Assembly: GCA_036506495.1 (NCBI GenBank)
Contig: DASXRQ010000203.1
Span: 1 to 64,000, forward strand
From: DASXRC01 sp036506495
GTDB taxonomy: Bacteria; Actinomycetota; Actinomycetes; Mycobacteriales; Micromonosporaceae
Length of the DNA stretch: 64,000 nt
Direction: 5' to 3'
In this document: positions 42,215 to 50,567 of the stretch, piece by piece
Numbering within the stretch: position 1 is the first letter of the stretch
How the letters are laid out: each line of letters begins with the position of its first letter
Program-made: the position numbers and the translations under genes
The notes under the pieces: model-generated
Databases searched by the model: none
What the model saw: the letters and a program-made list of their open reading frames with translations, nothing else
What the model was told of the DNA's origin: nothing

Positions 42215-45200
42215 GTGCACCTCAAGAGCCTGACGGTGAAGGGCTTCAAATCCTTCGCCTCCGCCACGACGTTGAAGCTGGAGCCGGGCATCACCTGTGT
42301 GGTGGGGCCGAACGGCACCGGCAAGTCCAACGTCGTCGACGCGATCGCGTGGGTGCTCGGAGAGCAGGGCGCCAAGACGCTGCGCGGCGGAAAGATGGAG
42401 GACGTGATCTTCGCCGGTACGGCCGGTCGGGCCCCGTTGGGCCGTGCCGAGGTCACCCTCACGATCGACAACACCGACGGTGCACTCCCGATCGACTACA
42501 CCGAGGTGTCGATCACGCGTCGGATGTTCCGGTCCGGCGAGAGCGAGTACGAGATCAACGGCAACTCGTGCCGCCTGCTCGACATACAGGAGCTGCTCTC
42601 CGACTCGGGCATAGGCCGCGAGATGCACGTGATCGTGGGGCAGGGTCAGCTCGACGCGATCCTGCACGCCAAACCGGAGGACCGCCGGGCGTTCATCGAG
42701 GAGGCCGCGGGCGTACTCAAACACCGCAAGCGCAAGGAGAAGGCGCTGCGGAAGCTCGACGCAATGCAGGCGAACCTGAACCGGCTCACCGATCTCACCG
42801 CCGAGCTGCGCCGCCAGCTCAAGCCGCTGGGCCGGCAGGCCGAGGTCGCCCGGCGGGCGGCGGGCATCCAGGCCGACCTGCGCGACGCCCGGCTGCGGCT
42901 GCTCGCCGACGACCTGAACACGCTTCGAGGCACGCTCGACAAGGAGATCGCCGACGAGACCGCGCTCCGGCAACGTCGCGAGCAGGTTGAGCGGGACCAC
43001 GGCCGCGTCCAGCGGCGGCTGACCGAACTGGAGGACGGGCTGGCCGAGGACGCGCCGCTGCTCGCGTCCGCGCAGGAAACCTGGTACCGGCTCGCCGCGC
43101 TGCAGGAGCGATTCCGGTCGACCGAGCAGCTAGCCAGCGAGCGGCTGCGGCACCTGTCCGCGACGCCGGAGGACGAGCGATCCGGCCGCGACCCGGAACG
43201 GTTGGCCGCCGATGCCGAGAGTGTCCGCGCGCAGGAGGCGAGTCTTCGCTCGGCGCTCGAGGAGGACCAGGCCCACCTGGCCGAGGTGGTCGCGCGCCGC
43301 GAGGAGCTGGAGATCCAGCTCGCCCGGGCCGAGCGCGATCTGATCGTCGCGGCCAAGGCGATCGCGGACCGACGGGAGGGACTGGCCAAGCTCGCCGGGC
43401 GGGTGAGCGCGGCCCGGGCCCGGTCGACGAGCGCGGCCGAGGAGACAGCCCGGCTCGCGGAGGCGCACGCCGATGCCCGGGCCCGGGCCGAGCGGGCGCG
43501 GGCCGAGCTGGACGCGCTCGCCGCGCGGTCGTCCGCGGCCGACCGCGACAACGCCGACGTGGACGCGCGGCACGCCGAGGCTGTCGCGGCGCACGAGGCC
43601 GCCGTGGCGCTGGTGGGCGACCTGACGGATGCCCAGCGTACGGCCGAGAAGGACGCGACCGGCTGGCGCGCCCGGGAGGAGGCCCTCGCACTGGGGCTGC
43701 GCCGCAAGGACGGGGCCGGTGCGCTGCTGGCCCGCGCGGACCAGGTACCCGGCCTGTTGGGCAGCGTCGCCGCGCTGCTGACGGTGGAGCCCGGGTGCGA
43801 GGCCGCGCTCGCCGCTGCCCTCGGCGGACTCGCGGACGCGGTGGCCGTCGCCGGGGTGGACGAGGCGGCCGAGGCGATGCGCCTTCTCAAGATCCAGGAC
43901 GCCGGACGCGCGGACCTGCTCGTGGGCGGCGCCGCCGGGCCCGGCATGATCGGGTCCGACGACGCTCTGCGCCCGGCCCTGCCCGAGGGCGCCCGCTGGG
44001 CCCCGGACGTCGTGCGCTGCCCGGCCTCGGTGCGGCCCGCGGTCCATCGGGCGCTGCGCGACGTGGTGCTCGTGTCCGGCCTCGAGGCCGCCGGCCGCCT
44101 CGTCGCGAGGAACCCAGAGCTGCGGGCGGTAACTCCCGACGGTGACGTGGTGGGCGCGTACGCCGCGGCCGGCGGCTCGGCCAAGCCAGCCAGCTTCATC
44201 GAAGTGCAGGTGGCGGTCGAGGAGGCTCGCGTCAAGCGATCCGCGGCCGAGAAGGTCATGGCGGAGGTGCGGGAACGACTTTCCGCGGCCCGCGACGAGG
44301 TCGTGGCGCGCACGCACGCGGTCGACGTCGCGGCCGCCGCCGCGCGTGCGGCCGAGGCGCAACGCAACGCCGCGGCCCGCCGGCTCGCGGAGCTCGGCGC
44401 GGCCGCCCGATCGGCTAAGGCCGAGGCCGACCGGCTCGCCGCCGCGCGGTCCAGCGCGGAGCGGGCCCGCGACGAGGACCTCGCCGGCCTCGGCGAACTG
44501 GAGGATCGGCTCCGGCTGGCGGAGGCCACCCCGCTGGACGAGGAGCCGTCGACCGAGGAGCGCGACCAGCTGGCCGCGTCGGTGCCGCAGGCCCGGCAGA
44601 ACGAGATGGAGGTACGCCTCGCGGTGCGTACGGCCGAGGAGCGCGTCGCCTCGCTCGCCGGCCGGGCCGAGTCGCTCGCCCGCCAGGCCGCTGCCGAGCG
44701 GGCCGCTCGTGAGCGTGCCGCGGCCCGGCGCGCGGCGCGCGCTCGCGGTGCTGGGATCGCCCGCGCCGTCGAGGTGGGCGCCCGTGAGGCGCTCGCCCGC
44801 GTCGCGGTGTCGCTGACGACGGCCGAGCGCCTCCGGGACGCCATCGCCGCCGCCCGGTCCGCACGCGAGGCCGAGCTGTCCGAGGTACGCGCCGCGGCGA
44901 AGGCGCTCGGCGCCGACCTGGAGCGGCTGACCAGCGAGGTACACCGGGACGAGGTCGCCCGCGCCGAGCAGCGGCTGCGCGTCGAGCAGCTCGAGGCGAA
45001 GGCGGCCGAGGACTTCGGGCTGGACGTCGAGACGTTGGTCTCCGAGTACGGGCCGGACCAGCCCGTCCCGCCCACCCGGGCCGAGATCGTCTCGGCCGAG
45101 CAGGCCGACAAGCCGGTGCCGCGGCCCGCGCCGTACGACCGGGCCACCCAGGAGAAGCGCGCCGCCAAGGCGGAGCGGGACCTGGCGCTGCTCGGCAAGG

Positions 45201-45796
45201 TGAACCCGCTGGCCCTGGAGGAGTTCGCCGCACTCGAGGAGCGGTTCAAATTCCTCTCCGACCAGCTGGAGGACCTCAAGGCCACCCGACGCGACCTGCT
45301 TACCGTTGTCAAGGACGTCGACGAACGCATCCTCGAGGTCTTCTCCAGCGCGTACGAGGACACCGCGCGCGAGTTCGAGGAGGTCTTCCGGGTGCTGTTC
45401 CCCGGCGGCGAGGGCCGGCTGGTGCTGACCGACCCCGAGGACATGCTCGCCACCGGCGTGGAGGTCGAGGCGCGACCGCCCGGCAAGAAGATCAAGCGAC
45501 TGTCGTTGCTGTCCGGCGGCGAGCGGTCGTTGACCGCCATCGCGCTGCTCTGCGCGATCTTCCGGGCGCGGCCGAGCCCGTTCTACATCTTGGACGAGGT
45601 CGAGGCGGCGCTCGACGACGTGAACCTCGGCCGGCTGCTCAGGCTCATGGAGCAGCTCCGCGAGCACAGCCAGCTGATCATCATCACGCACCAGAAGCGC
45701 ACCATGGAGATCGCCGACGGGCTGTACGGCGTCACGATGCGCAGCGGCCTCACCGAGGTCATCAGCCAGCGACTGCGCCACGACGAGCACGAGTAG
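42215..45796 (+). CDS. smc: Chromosome partition protein SMC
   Basis: 1193 aa. N-terminal ATPase half with KGFKSFA, Walker A GPNGTGKSNVVDAIAWVLGEQ and HVIVGQGQLDAILHAKPEDRRAFIEEAAG; long coiled coils (about 165-490 and 660-1010) rich in Ala, Arg and Glu; a hinge around residues 500-650 (QVPGLLGSVAALLTVEPGCEAALAAALGG); and the C-terminal half with LSGGERSLTAIALLCAIF and Walker B FYILDEVEAALDD. It forms the SMC-ScpAB condensin that organises and segregates the chromosome. GTG 42215 fits the conserved HLKSLTVKGFKSF start and has CCCGGAG before it; the frame stays open to 42089. Confidence 0.98.
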   Translation: MHLKSLTVKGFKSFASATTLKLEPGITCVVGPNGTGKSNVVDAIAWVLGEQGAKTLRGGKMEDVIFAGTAGRAPLGRAEVTLTIDNTDGALPIDYTEVSITRRMFRSGESEYEINGNSCRLLDIQELLSDSGIGREMHVIVGQGQLDAILHAKPEDRRAFIEEAAGVLKHRKRKEKALRKLDAMQANLNRLTDLTAELRRQLKPLGRQAEVARRAAGIQADLRDARLRLLADDLNTLRGTLDKEIADETALRQRREQVERDHGRVQRRLTELEDGLAEDAPLLASAQETWYRLAALQERFRSTEQLASERLRHLSATPEDERSGRDPERLAADAESVRAQEASLRSALEEDQAHLAEVVARREELEIQLARAERDLIVAAKAIADRREGLAKLAGRVSAARARSTSAAEETARLAEAHADARARAERARAELDALAARSSAADRDNADVDARHAEAVAAHEAAVALVGDLTDAQRTAEKDATGWRAREEALALGLRRKDGAGALLARADQVPGLLGSVAALLTVEPGCEAALAAALGGLADAVAVAGVDEAAEAMRLLKIQDAGRADLLVGGAAGPGMIGSDDALRPALPEGARWAPDVVRCPASVRPAVHRALRDVVLVSGLEAAGRLVARNPELRAVTPDGDVVGAYAAAGGSAKPASFIEVQVAVEEARVKRSAAEKVMAEVRERLSAARDEVVARTHAVDVAAAAARAAEAQRNAAARRLAELGAAARSAKAEADRLAAARSSAERARDEDLAGLGELEDRLRLAEATPLDEEPSTEERDQLAASVPQARQNEMEVRLAVRTAEERVASLAGRAESLARQAAAERAARERAAARRAARARGAGIARAVEVGAREALARVAVSLTTAERLRDAIAAARSAREAELSEVRAAAKALGADLERLTSEVHRDEVARAEQRLRVEQLEAKAAEDFGLDVETLVSEYGPDQPVPPTRAEIVSAEQADKPVPRPAPYDRATQEKRAAKAERDLALLGKVNPLALEEFAALEERFKFLSDQLEDLKATRRDLLTVVKDVDERILEVFSSAYEDTAREFEEVFRVLFPGGEGRLVLTDPEDMLATGVEVEARPPGKKIKRLSLLSGGERSLTAIALLCAIFRARPSPFYILDEVEAALDDVNLGRLLRLMEQLREHSQLIIITHQKRTMEIADGLYGVTMRSGLTEVISQRLRHDEHE

Positions 45797-45835
45797 ACAG
45801 AGATTGACAGGCTGCTCGCGGGCGCGTAGCTGCCG

Positions 45836-46357
45836 TCACTCGCCCGTCGCGCCGTCGATGGCCTCCCGGATCAGGTCGGCGTGGCCGTTGTGCCGGGCGT
45901 ACTCCTCGATCATGTGCAGATACACCCAGCGCAGGCTCAGCTGCGCGCCCGTCCTCGGGTGCACGAACGTCTCGTCCAGCCCGCGCCCGGCTACCACCTT
46001 GCGACAGAGGTCGACTTCTGCGACGTACGCGGCGAAATCGGCCTCCGCGTCGGCGTTGTCGAGCTCGTCGAAGTCGGCGTCCGGGCTTGCGTCGGTGAAG
46101 TAGAGCGGGTCGACGTCTTCGCCGGTGAAGCGGCGGCGGAACCAGCTTCGCTCCACGTCGGCGAGGTGGCGGACCAGACCGAGGAGGGTGAGGTTCGACG
46201 ACTCGACGGCGTGCCGCTTGAGCTGGTCCGCGGGGAGACCGGAGCACTTCCACAGGAGCGTCTGGCGGTGGTAGTCGAGGTAACCGTCCAGGGACGCCCG
46301 CTCGTCGGCGTGCTCCGGTGGATCCGTGCGGTGTGCCTCGGGTGCGGTCCACGTCAT
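45836..46357 (-). CDS. DinB/DUF664 family protein
   Basis: 173 aa. LLGLVRHLADVERSWF and the C-terminal MIEEYARHNGHADLIREAIDG supply the three histidines expected of the DinB-like four-helix bundle, which binds a metal. Members include thiol (mycothiol/bacillithiol)-dependent transferases; the substrate here is unknown. It is convergent with smc, only 39 bp apart. Confidence 0.88.
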   Translation of the reverse strand: MTWTAPEAHRTDPPEHADERASLDGYLDYHRQTLLWKCSGLPADQLKRHAVESSNLTLLGLVRHLADVERSWFRRRFTGEDVDPLYFTDASPDADFDELDNADAEADFAAYVAEVDLCRKVVAGRGLDETFVHPRTGAQLSLRWVYLHMIEEYARHNGHADLIREAIDGATGE

Positions 46358-46383
46358 GGCGTCCGATCCTGCCAGACGACCGA

Positions 46384-46413
46384 CGAATCACGACCACAGG
46401 TCCATGATCGACG
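46384..46413 (-). repeat. Dispersed repeat copy 2 (GATCATGGACCTGT core)
   Basis: Read on the minus strand it matches 6896-6925 at 27 of 30 positions. Unlike copy 1 there is no obvious matching second arm next to it. It lies in the 144-bp gap between the DinB-like gene and ftsY. Confidence 0.6.
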
Positions 46414-46501
46414 GGCGCCGCGCGGTCGGCCGGAGTGATGCACACCGCGTGCGCTTCGGTGCGATGTCACAGCGATGAGCCGCGTCTGCCAGGATTCCCG
46501 C

Positions 46502-47629
46502 ATGGAGTACCTCGTCGCCGCGCTGATCATCATGGGCGTTGTGCTGCTGGGCTGGCTCGCGCTGGTCACGCCGCGGCTGCGACGCCGGCCCCCGCCACCG
46601 ACGGGTACCCCCACCGCGCCACCGGCGGAGATCTCCGCCCCCCGGGCGCCGCCGGTCCCACCGGAAGCCCCGCCCGAGGCACCGGCCCTGGAGACCCCGG
46701 AGCCGACCGCCGGCCGGCTGGTGCGGCTGCGGGCCCGACTGGCCCGCTCGCAGAATGTCTTCGGCAAGGGCCTGCTCGGCCTGCTCTCCCGCGACCGCCT
46801 GGACGAGGAGGCGTGGGAGGAGATCGAAGACAGCCTGATCACCGCGGACGTCGGCGTCGACGCCACCCGCGAGATCGTGGACCGGCTCCGCGAGCAGACC
46901 AAGGTGCTCGGGACCAGTAACCCGGCCGAGCTGCGCGGGCTGCTCGCGGCGGAGCTGGTAAACGCGCTCGACCCGTCGCTGGACCGTTCGTTGCGGGCCA
47001 CTCCGCACGGCGAGAACCCGGCCGTCATGCTGGTCGTCGGCGTGAACGGTTCCGGCAAGACCACCACGTGTGGAAAGATCGCGCGGGTGCTGGTCGCCGA
47101 CGGACACACGGTCGTGCTGGGCGCGGCCGACACATTCCGAGCGGCCGCCGCCGACCAGCTCGCGACCTGGGCCGGCCGGGTCGGCGCCGAGGTGGTCCGC
47201 GGCAGGGAGGGCGGCGACCCGGCGGCGGTGGCGTTCGACGCGGTCCGCCGCGGCATCGACGCGAAGGTCGACACCGTGGTGGTGGACACCGCGGGACGGT
47301 TGCAGAACAAGGTCGGCCTGATGGACGAGCTTGGCAAGGTCAAGCGGGTGGTGGAGAAGCACGGCCCGGTCGACGAGACTCTCTTGGTGCTGGATGCGAC
47401 GACCGGACAGAACGGCCTCGAACAGGCCCGGGTGTTCACCGAGGTGGTGGACGTGACCGGCGTGGTGCTGACGAAGCTGGACGGAACTGCGAAGGGCGGG
47501 ATTGTCATCGCTGTGCAGCGCAAGCTGGGCATTCCGGTAAAGCTGGTCGGACTGGGGGAGGGGCCCGACGACCTTGCGCCGTTCGACCCGGCACAGTTCG
47601 TGGACGCGCTCGTCGGCACGGACGCGTAG
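46502..47629 (+). CDS. ftsY: Signal recognition particle receptor FtsY
   Basis: 375 aa. A single N-terminal membrane helix (about 4-24), a Pro-rich linker (about 30-75), then the NG domain: DEEAWEEIEDSLITADVG, GTP-binding GVNGSGKTTTCGKIA, ADTFRAAAADQLATW, DTAGRLQNKVGLMDEL, TKLDGTAKGGIVIA and GLGEGPDDLAPFDP. It docks SRP-ribosome complexes at the membrane for co-translational insertion; its partner Ffh is encoded 12 kb downstream. ATG 46502 is preferred over 46475 since it begins directly at the membrane helix. Confidence 0.97.
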   Translation: MEYLVAALIIMGVVLLGWLALVTPRLRRRPPPPTGTPTAPPAEISAPRAPPVPPEAPPEAPALETPEPTAGRLVRLRARLARSQNVFGKGLLGLLSRDRLDEEAWEEIEDSLITADVGVDATREIVDRLREQTKVLGTSNPAELRGLLAAELVNALDPSLDRSLRATPHGENPAVMLVVGVNGSGKTTTCGKIARVLVADGHTVVLGAADTFRAAAADQLATWAGRVGAEVVRGREGGDPAAVAFDAVRRGIDAKVDTVVVDTAGRLQNKVGLMDELGKVKRVVEKHGPVDETLLVLDATTGQNGLEQARVFTEVVDVTGVVLTKLDGTAKGGIVIAVQRKLGIPVKLVGLGEGPDDLAPFDPAQFVDALVGTDA

Positions 47630-47695
47630 CCTCGGGTGACTTACATCGACAGCGCCTCGGACCGTTCCTGGCCGCCGCCGCTCGGGAGGCCGTAC

Positions 47696-48484
47696 GTGAC
47701 CCAGCAGGAGATCCCGCTGCGCGGCGGGAACGTCAGCACGGTGGTGCGTGTCGGCGACACCGTCCGGCGCAACACCGGGCCGTGGACACCGGCCGTGCAC
47801 TCCCTGCTGAGACACCTCGAGAATGTCGGCTACACCGGCTCGCCGCGGGCGCTCGGCCTCGATGAGCGTGGCCGCGAGGTGCTGTCCTATCTGGAGGGTG
47901 AGTGCGGGGAGTACCCGCTCGGCGCACACTGGGTGACCGACGAGGCACTGGTGACCGTCGCGACGATGCTGCGGATGTTTCACGACGCGCAGTACGGGTT
48001 CCAGCCACCGCCCGGCGCCGTCTGGCGCTCGTTCGGCCCGCCGCCGCCCGACACCGAGGTGATCTGCCACCACGACGCGGCGCCGCACAACGTCATCTGG
48101 CGGCCCGACGGCACGCTCGCCCTCATCGACTTCGACCTCGCCTCGCCCGGCGCCCGGATCTACGACGTTGCGTACGCGGCCTGGACCTGGGTGCCGCTGT
48201 TCTCCGATCGAGACTCGGTCACGCTCGGCTGGCAGCGGCCCGACCGGGCCCGCCGGCTGCGGCTCTTCGCTGAGGCGTACGGGCTGATCCCGGGCGACCG
48301 GCACCGGCTGGTCCGCACGATACGGAAGCGGATCGTGGACCATGTCGAGGGCATCCGACGGATGGCCGCCGCCGGGGACCCGGCCTTCGTCCGCATCGTC
48401 GACAAGGGGCACCTGCGACGCCCGATGCGCGACCTGCGGCTGCTCGACTACGAGCGGCACAGCCTGGAGTACGCCCTGAGATAG
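47696..48484 (+). CDS. Aminoglycoside phosphotransferase (APH)-family kinase
   Basis: 262 aa. Protein-kinase-like fold with the catalytic loop HHDAAPHNVIW (HxDxxxxN) and metal-binding IDFDLA. It begins TQQEIPLRGGNVSTVVRVGDTV, the nucleotide-binding beta strands. Substrates in this family vary (sugars, amino alcohols, antibiotics); no resistance role can be inferred. GTG 47696 is favoured by CGGGAGG at 6 bp; GTG 47636, just after ftsY, would add 20 residues. Confidence 0.88.
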   Translation: MTQQEIPLRGGNVSTVVRVGDTVRRNTGPWTPAVHSLLRHLENVGYTGSPRALGLDERGREVLSYLEGECGEYPLGAHWVTDEALVTVATMLRMFHDAQYGFQPPPGAVWRSFGPPPPDTEVICHHDAAPHNVIWRPDGTLALIDFDLASPGARIYDVAYAAWTWVPLFSDRDSVTLGWQRPDRARRLRLFAEAYGLIPGDRHRLVRTIRKRIVDHVEGIRRMAAAGDPAFVRIVDKGHLRRPMRDLRLLDYERHSLEYALR

Positions 48485-48529
48485 TCCCCCCGGGGCGCCG
48501 CGGCGGTCGACCCGCCGGATATGTCGCAA

Positions 48530-48657
48530 GCACCTACGAGACCTGACCGCATGTATGGATCGGGTGAGGGCGCGGTCGTGGCTGAGTCGCGCAACCGGCG
48601 CCCGGCCGTGCCCCGAGCAGAGCCCGATTCATACATGCGGTCAGGTCTCGTAGGTGC
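48530..48657. repeat. 35-bp near-perfect inverted repeat upstream of amtB
   Basis: Arms 48530-48564 and 48623-48657 are complementary at 34 of 35 positions (ends GCACCTACGAGACCTGACCG ..., inner side ...ATCGGG) and flank a 58-nt GC-rich spacer. Together they could form a very stable hairpin or cruciform. The layout (long terminal inverted repeats, about 128 bp total) resembles a miniature element, but no target-site duplication was identified. It ends 38 bp before the GlnR boxes. Confidence 0.8.
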
Positions 48658-48695
48658 CAACGTGCATCCATCGCGGGTCGGCGCGAACGCGACTC

Positions 48696-48732
48696 GTCAC
48701 ACGCACGAAACACACCGTGACGCGGTCGAAAC
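48696..48732 (+). promoter_or_regulatory. GlnR binding boxes of the amtB operon
   Basis: Two a/b pairs: GTCAC-6-GAAAC at 48696-48711 and GTGAC-6-GAAAC at 48717-48732, separated by 5 bp. This matches the known actinobacterial GlnR consensus (gTnAC-n6-GaAAC), including that at Streptomyces amtB. The operon is thus predicted to be activated by GlnR under nitrogen limitation. The leader 48733-48844 contains no other gene. Confidence 0.85.
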
Positions 48733-48844
48733 CGCGCGGGGACAGTGCGCGAAACGTGGGGCGGCCAAGCTTCCCGGAACCGGCGCACGGGCAACGCCGC
48801 TCGCCTCGCTGCCGGAGGGAGGGAATCAATCGAGAGGAGGCAGC

Positions 48845-50197
48845 GTGGAGGTAAACACCGGCAACACCGCTTGGTTGCTGGCATCGTCCGCGCTCGTGTT
48901 GCTCATGACGCCCGGCCTGGCCTTTTTCTACGGCGGGCTGAACCGATCCAAGAGCGTGCTCAACATGATGATGATGAGCTTCTCCTGCATCGGGCTGGTA
49001 TCGGTGCTGTGGCTCATCTACGGCTTCTCACTGTCGTTCGGTACGAACGACAGCGCGGGTACCAACAACATCATCGGAAGCTTCACCCAGTACCTCGGCA
49101 ACAAGACGTTCATCAACGAGATCTGGGGGCAGACGGGCATCCCCACGTACGTCGTGCTGGCGTTCCAGATGATGTTCGCCATCATCACGGTCGCACTGAT
49201 CAGCGGCGCGATCTCCGACCGCGCCAAGTTCGCCGGCTGGCTCGTCTTCGCGTTCGGCTGGTTCACGCTGGTGTACGTGCCGGTGGCCCACTGGATCTGG
49301 GGCGGCGGCTTCATCGCTACCAAGCTTCACGCCCTGGACTTCGCCGGTGGCACCGCGGTGCACATCAACGCCGGTGCGGCGGCCCTGGCCCTCGCGCTGG
49401 TGCTCGGACGACGGGTCGGTTGGCCGAAGGAGAACTTTAAGCCGCACAACGTGCCGTTCGTCGCACTCGGCGCCGGACTGCTGTGGTTCGGTTGGTTCGG
49501 TTTCAACGCCGGCTCGGAGATCACCACCGACGGGGTCACCGCGATCGCATTCGTCAACACCCAGGTCGCGACCGCCGCGGCGCTGCTCGGCTGGATCATC
49601 GTCGAGTGGCTGCGGGACGGCCGGCCGACGCTGGTCGGCGCGTCCTCGGGAGCGGTGGCCGGCCTGGTCGCCATCACCCCGGCCTGCGGTTTCATCCAGC
49701 CGTACGCGGCCGTCCTGCTCGGCCTGGTGGCCGGTGCGGTCTGTGCGCTTGCGGTCGCGGTGAAGTACCGCGTCGGTTTCGACGACTCGCTCGACGTGGT
49801 CGCGGTGCACTTCGTCGGCGGGTGGATCGGTTCGCTGTGGATCGGTCTGTTCGGGGCGCTCTCGGTGAACTCGCTGGTGCCGAGCGAGGGGCTCTTCCTC
49901 GGCGGTGGCCTCACCCAGCTCGGGCGGCAGGCGGCTGCGAGCGGCATCGTGTCGGTGTATACCTTCACAGTCGCGGCGCTCCTCGGGCTCGCGATCAAGT
50001 ACACGATCGGGTTCCGGGCGAAGACCGATGCCGAGGTCGACGGCATTGACCTCGCCGAGCACGCGGAGAGCGCGTACGACCTCTCGCTCGCGACATCGGG
50101 CGGTGGCGCGTTCGTCCTGGCCGGTATCTCGGCTCCCGTGGCGTCACCGAACTCGGCGGCGCCGGCCGAGGAACCGACCACGGAGACGGTCGGTTAG
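48845..50197 (+). CDS. amtB: Ammonium transporter
   Basis: 450 aa with 11 predicted membrane segments. Starts NTGNTAWLLASSALVLLMTPGLAFFYGGL, and keeps the twin pore histidines in FAGGTAVHINAGAAALALAL and VVAVHFVGGWIG, plus GAGLLWFGWFGFNAGSE. The cytoplasmic tail (about 400-450) is Pro/Ala-rich. It imports ammonium and is gated by GlnK. The start at GTG 48845 follows GAGAGGAGG; upstream in-frame codons belong to the palindrome region. First gene of amtB-glnK-glnD. Confidence 0.97.
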   Translation: MEVNTGNTAWLLASSALVLLMTPGLAFFYGGLNRSKSVLNMMMMSFSCIGLVSVLWLIYGFSLSFGTNDSAGTNNIIGSFTQYLGNKTFINEIWGQTGIPTYVVLAFQMMFAIITVALISGAISDRAKFAGWLVFAFGWFTLVYVPVAHWIWGGGFIATKLHALDFAGGTAVHINAGAAALALALVLGRRVGWPKENFKPHNVPFVALGAGLLWFGWFGFNAGSEITTDGVTAIAFVNTQVATAAALLGWIIVEWLRDGRPTLVGASSGAVAGLVAITPACGFIQPYAAVLLGLVAGAVCALAVAVKYRVGFDDSLDVVAVHFVGGWIGSLWIGLFGALSVNSLVPSEGLFLGGGLTQLGRQAAASGIVSVYTFTVAALLGLAIKYTIGFRAKTDAEVDGIDLAEHAESAYDLSLATSGGGAFVLAGISAPVASPNSAAPAEEPTTETVG

Positions 50198-50221
50198 CGT
50201 CGTCGGATGGAAGGGCTGAGC

Positions 50222-50560
50222 ATGAAACTGGTGACCGCGGTCATCAAGCCGTATCAATTGGACGCCGTGAAGGAGGCACTGCACGCGTTGGGCGTGGCCG
50301 GCCTGACCGTAAGCGAGGTCCAGGGGTACGGACGCCAAAAGGGACACACCGAGGTGTACCGGGGCGCCGAGTACACCGTGGAGTTCCTGCCGAAGATCAA
50401 GATCGAGGTTCTCACGGACGAGATAGACGTGGACAAGATCGTCGACGCCGTGGTGAACGCGGCTCGCACGGGCAAGATCGGCGATGGCAAGGTCTGGGTC
50501 ACCGCCGTGGAGGACGTGGTTCGCGTCCGTACCGGCGAGCGTGGACTCGACGCGCTCTGA
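50222..50560 (+). CDS. glnK: PII nitrogen regulatory protein GlnK
   Basis: 112 aa. MKLVTAVIKPYQLDAVKEALHALGV, then the T-loop GYGRQKGHTEVYRGAEYTVEF with Tyr51 (the residue modified by GlnD), and KIGDGKVWV with RTGERG. Binds ATP/ADP and 2-oxoglutarate and blocks AmtB when unmodified. In Streptomyces the same Tyr51 is adenylylated. ATG 50222 is 24 bp after amtB. Confidence 0.97.
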   Translation: MKLVTAVIKPYQLDAVKEALHALGVAGLTVSEVQGYGRQKGHTEVYRGAEYTVEFLPKIKIEVLTDEIDVDKIVDAVVNAARTGKIGDGKVWVTAVEDVVRVRTGERGLDAL

Positions 50561-50567
50561 CCCGACC

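Noticed and set aside
42646..45540. Very long minus-strand open frame (over 900 codons) opposite smc
   Set aside because: It lies fully inside smc, has a biased Ser/Arg/Ala composition with no domains, and is a by-product of GC-rich third codon positions.
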